Shown one piece after another: positions 6,569 through 10,015 of a DNA stretch of 10,015 nucleotides. The stretch's first letter is position 1. The number at the start of each line of letters is the position of its first letter. A program made the translations under genes and the position numbers. This stretch comes from Candidatus Kaiserbacteria bacterium RIFCSPLOWO2_01_FULL_54_13. Its GTDB lineage: Bacteria > Patescibacteriota > Minisyncoccia > Phycocordibacterales > UBA2100. The stretch covers positions 43,387 to 53,401 of the forward strand of contig MFLZ01000022.1 in NCBI GenBank assembly GCA_001781685.1, given 5' to 3'. The notes beneath the pieces are model-generated. The model made no database searches. It was given only the letters and a program-made list of their open reading frames with translations, and was not told the DNA's origin.

Positions 6569-7770
6569 AGAATTTCTTCCCCCTTTGATCTACAGCCACT
6601 TTGGAACTCTTCCGGTATTCTCGCGCATAGTTGCCGCAGGGTCGCGTCGTCAGCAATATACCGTGCTATATCGGAAGCGAGCCGCTTGAAACATGAGCCC
6701 TTCAGCAGATCACTCCTGATGATAGAACAGAACCTGAATGATGCCCGCGGATCGTTCTCCCCGCCCCAAAATACAGAGCCGACTGCTTCGGCAATACAAG
6801 CCTTGCTGCCGTCCTCCGGGCCGGCAAGCTCGCACCATCCTGCGGCAAGCGCGAATTCTGCATTCGTAAAATCTTCGAGCCTTCGGAAATCGCGCGCACC
6901 GGGAAGAATAATGAAATCTTTGCCGAACGACCCGAAACACGCATCCCGGAGCCTTTGACGCTCATGGGGAAGCACGTCACAAAATTTGAAAGCTGAAGGG
7001 AACTGTGCCGGATCCGGACGCCCGAGATCAATACCGGCAAGCTCCCACAGGTGCGGGGTAAGGTATAGAAGGCACAAAACCCGCGCATCTTCTGGCATTA
7101 TCACGCTCATACAAGGGGCAAGCGGATCCGCCGCCGATAGATATCGTGCCCGCGCAGCTTTTATCAATTCAGGGTCGTGCCCGCCGCCGCCTACGAGTTC
7201 CATAACGGCACCCCCAACACACTCGGTATATTCTTGGTTGTGATACTCTTCCGTTCCGGTTTTCTTGCACTCCGCGATCGTTTTAGCGAGATCGTAGCCA
7301 AAGTATGCAAACACCCCGTGACCCATCCCGTGGTAGCACATTGTGTACGCTCCCGGGCCGCCAGGAGCTTGCTTGCACGCTTCACGGATCATCGGCAACG
7401 CTTCACTGCCAAACTCGACAAAAGCGCCGATGGTGATCGAGTGCGAACAGGCGTTCCTGAAATCCTGCGTGCAATCTACGATGCCCTCAATACCTTTTTG
7501 CTTGTAGAGTTCATCTCCGATGGTATGCCCTAGAAAATGTATGTCGGAGTTCGGTGGCAACTTCGCGCGCTTGGCCACTTCAAATGCGTATGTGACGCCC
7601 TTCTCCCGGGCAAGCGCCGCAAAACGATCCTGTAGTTCTTTGAAACTTCCGACTCCCTGCCCTATCGTCCAAGTTTCAGGATACTCGGGCGACACAGTCG
7701 CAAGAATCCACAATGTTGCAATCAATACGAGAAGTACAGTGAGATAGAATGTGTACCCTCGCTGTGCCAT
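6544..7770 (-). CDS. Membrane-anchored His/Cys-rich family protein (type A, copy 1)
   Basis: A 408-residue protein, the first of the family in transcription order. It starts at the ATG at 7770, 12 bases after the stop of the Tyr-rich secreted protein. Residues 9-26 are the anchor. Histidine motifs: D76-I-H78-x3-H82 with G85, C108-S-H110, and C145-Y-H147-G-M-G-H151-G. It shares with the copy at 3046-4251 long blocks such as 'GDELYKQKG', 'CTQDFRNACSH', 'GHGVFAYFGY', 'GGGGHD' and 'FWGGENDP'. The 16 cysteines pair as C100/C108, C132/C145, C168/C184, C220/C233, C264/C278, C313/C325, C348/C360 and C382/C393. The C-terminal tail after C393 is about ten residues longer than in the other copy and overlaps the next gene, so the stop may have moved. 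Function unknown; an extracytoplasmic location is inferred. Confidence 0.87.
   Translation of the reverse strand: MAQRGYTFYLTVLLVLIATLWILATVSPEYPETWTIGQGVGSFKELQDRFAALAREKGVTYAFEVAKRAKLPPNSDIHFLGHTIGDELYKQKGIEGIVDCTQDFRNACSHSITIGAFVEFGSEALPMIREACKQAPGGPGAYTMCYHGMGHGVFAYFGYDLAKTIAECKKTGTEEYHNQEYTECVGGAVMELVGGGGHDPELIKAARARYLSAADPLAPCMSVIMPEDARVLCLLYLTPHLWELAGIDLGRPDPAQFPSAFKFCDVLPHERQRLRDACFGSFGKDFIILPGARDFRRLEDFTNAEFALAAGWCELAGPEDGSKACIAEAVGSVFWGGENDPRASFRFCSIIRSDLLKGSCFKRLASDIARYIADDATLRQLCARIPEEFQSGCRSKGEEILWSNSPTY
6576..6586 (-). promoter_or_regulatory. Ribosome binding site for the type B gene at 5387-6568
   Basis: The minus strand reads AAAGGGGGAAG at 6586-6576, seven bases before the ATG at 6568. 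It lies within the final codons of the upstream gene, so the 25-base overlap does not prevent independent initiation. It is the clearest Shine-Dalgarno-like sequence in the cluster and settles this start. Confidence 0.6.
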
Positions 7771-7782
7771 GGCGTCTTCATA

Positions 7783-8559
7783 CTACCGCGCAAGGAGATT
7801 GCCAAACAGGTCGGCAATGCTTCGTAAAAGTGAGCCGAGAGGTGCGGTCAGCCCGAACCTCTGTTCGTACGCTTCAGGAAATAGGTACTCACCAACATTT
7901 ACGAGCTCGCCCGGACCCTTCGAAACTTCCACCTGCAGCGGGTTCGCGAGAATGAATGGGTCGTGGCGGTTGCCGGTCACTTGCCACGAGACGCGGCCAT
8001 TCGGCTCTCCGCCTGCGATAGTGAAGCGATTGTTTTTGACTTCTTCCTTGATGTAGAGGTTTGGCATGGGCTTCCCAATCGGCTTCAGCTGATACCGAAA
8101 ATCCTTATTGAGCGCCTCAAAGTAGCTTGGGAGGTTTACAATTGCTTCGCCGCTTTTGTCTAGCGTCGCCACGCCGTCGTACAAATTTTTCACTTCAGGC
8201 GATTCAACAAAGGAATGAAAGAGCAGTTTGTTCTTCGGATCGAGCGGATGATCTATCACAAATGTCCCGAATGCTTTAGATATGGCGTTCGCGACAGAGA
8301 AGTCGGCAAGAGCGCTCACGTCGCCGGTAAATGTGAGCTGGTATGAACCCTGAAAATAGTACCCGCCCTGGTAGTAGGTCTGAGAGTAGTATGGTGATTC
8401 GCCGTAGTAGGAAGATTCGCCGTACCCAGCGACTGCAAGTGTGGGAGCAAAAAGGGCAAACGCAGCGACACACGACAGTACCGCGCGGGGCAAAAGAAAA
8501 GCGAGAGCAGGTGCCACACTAATCCAACGCAGCGCCTCCAAGAGGTGTCTTATATGCAT
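7783..8559 (-). CDS. Secreted protein with Tyr-rich N-terminus and 'IDHP/FVESP' domain
   Basis: A 258-residue protein of a type common, to my recollection, in Parcubacteria-like genomes; no function is known to me. Residues about 16-44 form a signal peptide ending near 'LAVA|GYG'. The ATG at 8559 leaves an unusually long n-region, so a GTG at codon 15 (8517) is an alternative start. Residues 45-73 are a low-complexity stretch rich in Tyr, Gly, Ser and Gln with repeated YY pairs. Residues about 94-213 form a beta-rich conserved domain with 'GTFVIDHP', 'HSFVESPEVKNLYDG', 'YFEALNKDFRYQ', 'NLYIKEEV', 'FTIAGGEPNG' and 'SWQVTG'. 'GEYLFPEAY' (223-231) follows. This domain is about three quarters identical to the C-terminus of the adjacent gene. 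The start overlaps the upstream stop by 10 bases. Probably a cell-surface protein. Confidence 0.8.
   Translation of the reverse strand: MHIRHLLEALRWISVAPALAFLLPRAVLSCVAAFALFAPTLAVAGYGESSYYGESPYYSQTYYQGGYYFQGSYQLTFTGDVSALADFSVANAISKAFGTFVIDHPLDPKNKLLFHSFVESPEVKNLYDGVATLDKSGEAIVNLPSYFEALNKDFRYQLKPIGKPMPNLYIKEEVKNNRFTIAGGEPNGRVSWQVTGNRHDPFILANPLQVEVSKGPGELVNVGEYLFPEAYEQRFGLTAPLGSLLRSIADLFGNLLAR
7900..8280 (-). repeat. Copy 1 of a diverged direct repeat encoding the 'IDHP/FVESP' domain
   Basis: This coding segment aligns without gaps to 8589-8969 at a constant offset of 689 bases. The two encoded stretches of 127 residues match at about 96 positions by hand count. At the base level identity is highest around 7975-8030, including a run of about 20 identical bases. 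This indicates tandem duplication of the domain between neighbouring genes, possibly maintained by gene conversion. Confidence 0.8.
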
Positions 8560-10015
8560 AATGGCTCAAAGATGCACTTGCCCTTCCCGACGACTTGTCC
8601 GGGCCCTTTCGGAACCTCAACTCTGATAGGATTCGCGAGAATGTACGGATCGTGGCGGATGCCCGTCACCTGCCACGAGACACGGCCATTCGGCTCGCCG
8701 CCTGCGATAGTGAAGCGATTCTTTTTCACTTCTTGTTTGATGTACAGATTCGGCATGGCTTGATCGAGCGCGAAGAATTGGTATCTGAAATCCTTGTTGA
8801 GCGCTTCGAAGTAGCTCGGCAGCTCGACCTCGGCTTCGCCGTTTCCACCAAGTGTCGCAACCCCATCATACACGTTTTTCACGTCGGGAGATTCTACAAA
8901 CGAGTGGTACAGGAGGTGCGTGCGCGGCCTTTGCGGATGATCAATAACGAACGTGCCGTAACTCTTGGAGAGTGAGCTCACGATGACGAGATCCCTCAGA
9001 AACATCACGGCTCCCGTGAGCTTGATGTAGCTCGCATCGCTCGTCGGCACCACATCCACAATCGTTGCTCCATACAAGACACTGCCCGCCCGCCACGCTG
9101 CGAGTAGGCGCTCGTCGCTCGAGGCATTGATGTTCAGATTCGTAATTGCCGCTGAAGTATAGTTGTCCGTCGGAGGCCCGATGTGAGTGGTCCACTTCGT
9201 CATTGCGGGAGTAGACGTCGCCCAAAAGACGAGCGTCGAGTTGTCCGCAGCAGTGCCGGAGGGCGCGGAGGCATACGCAACGTACACGGTGCTGCCCGCA
9301 ATCCCGATCGAAACGTTCGTAAGGCTTGTCGTGGCATTTGTCCAAACGGACGCCGTCGTGGTGGTCGCCCACGAGCCGGTATAGAGGCCGGTCTTGATGT
9401 CATCGTCGTCCCCATCAAGCGTCCCGACGTCGTCGAGGTAGGCAAGGTACACGGTGCCTGCAGCGTCGGGATCGGCAGCTACGGAGAAATCGCCTTCGTA
9501 GGTTGTGTTCTCGTCAACTGCTGTGTCAATGCCCGACCAGCTTGAGGCCCACGACGCGGAGCTGTCGGTCCATACCTTCGAACGCAAGACATTTGCTGAG
9601 ACATCATGGTTCACGAGGAGCAAGTTGCCTGAGGCGAGCGGCACGAGCATGAGCGTGTCTTCGTCAGCCGTGTCCAACGGGTTCGTACCGGCTTCACTCC
9701 AATTTCCTGCGGTCGTGCACGTCCCCGTACACTTAATTACATACGAATCCGAGCTGTCGGAAACACCCATGTAGAGATCGCCGTCAGTACCTTTCGCAAT
9801 GGAATTGAAATTCTCCCCTACGTTGAGAGATCCACCCTGACCCGCGCCCGAAGCATTGGCAGGAGTCGACACGCTGTCATTAGAGGTCTGAAGTTGTGTA
9901 TAGTACATGTCCTCGCCACCACTTTCGAGTGTTGAAATGTGGATGAGCGTGCCAGAAGTATCCCCCGGCGTCCAGCGATCGTACCAGACGGTTATCCGGA
10001 AGCAGTCCGTCTGGG
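8550..10015 (-). CDS. Large secreted propeller-like protein, C-terminal 487 residues (partial)
   Basis: The reading frame is open through the right edge, so the N-terminus and signal peptide lie outside the window. The visible part begins 'QTDCFRITVWYDRWTPGD' and continues with Ser/Thr/Asp/Gly-rich, repeat-like segments: 'LIHISTL', 'DLYMGVSD', 'GTVYLAYLDD', 'GSTVYVAYAS' and 'DERLLAAWR', each a short beta strand ending near aromatic residues. This pattern resembles sialidase-like or beta-propeller blades, which is inference from texture, not from a signature. An Asp run around 'DGDDDDIK' could bind calcium. The last 139 residues (about 349-487) are the 'FVIDHP...HSFVESP...WQVTG' domain shared with the next gene. 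The end, '...GKGKCIFEPLCI', departs from the partner's 'GEYLFPEAY' ending and may reflect a frameshift. Likely a surface or adhesion-type protein; ligand unknown. Confidence 0.82.
   Translation of the reverse strand, partial: QTDCFRITVWYDRWTPGDTSGTLIHISTLESGGEDMYYTQLQTSNDSVSTPANASGAGQGGSLNVGENFNSIAKGTDGDLYMGVSDSSDSYVIKCTGTCTTAGNWSEAGTNPLDTADEDTLMLVPLASGNLLLVNHDVSANVLRSKVWTDSSASWASSWSGIDTAVDENTTYEGDFSVAADPDAAGTVYLAYLDDVGTLDGDDDDIKTGLYTGSWATTTTASVWTNATTSLTNVSIGIAGSTVYVAYASAPSGTAADNSTLVFWATSTPAMTKWTTHIGPPTDNYTSAAITNLNINASSDERLLAAWRAGSVLYGATIVDVVPTSDASYIKLTGAVMFLRDLVIVSSLSKSYGTFVIDHPQRPRTHLLYHSFVESPDVKNVYDGVATLGGNGEAEVELPSYFEALNKDFRYQFFALDQAMPNLYIKQEVKKNRFTIAGGEPNGRVSWQVTGIRHDPYILANPIRVEVPKGPGQVVGKGKCIFEPLCI
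8589..8969 (-). repeat. Copy 2 of the diverged direct repeat encoding the 'IDHP/FVESP' domain
   Basis: This is the partner of 7900-8280, lying at the 3' end of the large propeller-like gene. Differences concentrate in two short variable stretches: six residues after 'IDHP' and seven after 'DFRYQ'. The core motifs are unchanged. Confidence 0.8.

Noticed and set aside
6016..6958. Long open frames on the plus strand (6016-6543 and 6305-6958)
   Set aside because: They lie opposite two well-supported minus-strand family genes, have no recognisable motifs and are composed of low-quality Arg/Ser-rich sequence; they are shadows.
291..7770. Multiheme cytochrome c
   Set aside because: Many Cys and His residues suggested it, but no CXXCH motif occurs in any of the proteins.
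8459..8559. Lipoprotein signal in the Tyr-rich secreted protein (V-L-S-C at residues 27-30)
   Set aside because: The Cys lies inside the hydrophobic core rather than after it, and Leu at the -2 position is unusual; a standard signal peptide ending at 'AVA|G' fits better.
1..10015. tRNA, CRISPR array, insertion sequence or phage genes
   Set aside because: No cloverleaf, short regularly spaced repeats, transposase or terminal inverted repeats were seen; coding sequence fills the window.

Overview
The window suggests an uncultured bacterium, most likely of the Patescibacteria/CPR (Parcubacteria-like) group. The reasons are tight gene packing on one strand, secreted proteins with a Tyr/Gly/Ser-rich N-terminus followed by an 'IDHP...HSFVESP...NLYDG' C-terminal domain, and a cupredoxin-like 'HPTH ... 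YHDHL' domain. I associate these features with such genomes from memory. No phylogenetic marker gene is present, so the assignment is an inference.

All nine genes lie on the minus strand and read from the right edge to the left edge. Junctions are overlaps of 4 to 25 bases or gaps of 10 to 19 bases, except one 69-base gap at 4252-4320. Layout in transcription order: (1) 10015-8550, a large secreted propeller-like protein open at the right edge. (2) 8559-7783, a small secreted protein with a Tyr-rich N-terminus, whose C-terminal domain is about three quarters identical to that of gene 1. (3) 7770-6544, (4) 6568-5387, (6) 4251-3046, (7) 3049-1499, (8) 1502-291 and (9) 271-1 (cut by the left edge) are six paralogues of one membrane-anchored, extracytoplasmic His/Cys-rich family that I cannot name. 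(5) 5376-4321, in the middle, is a TRAP-type (DctP family) solute-binding protein with no transporter membrane subunit in the window.

The main result is the six-gene array. Each complete member has an N-terminal membrane anchor, then three histidine motifs in the same order (H-x3-H, C...H-[G/S], C-x-H-G-x-G-H), then a ladder of cysteine pairs mostly 11 to 14 residues apart. Every complete member has an even number of cysteines (16 or 18), and none lies in the anchor. This predicts a disulfide-stapled helical protein outside the membrane, with a histidine cluster that could bind metal or heme or act catalytically. One member (gene 7) adds a cupredoxin-like domain lacking the blue-copper cysteine. 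Subfamily order (A-B, then A-C-C-B) suggests growth of the array by block duplication.

How the genes work together is inference only: co-expressed envelope proteins, a possible surface ligand-binding protein and two cell-surface proteins. I found no tRNA, rRNA, CRISPR array, insertion sequence or convincing terminator. No stretch over 300 bases lacks a gene.
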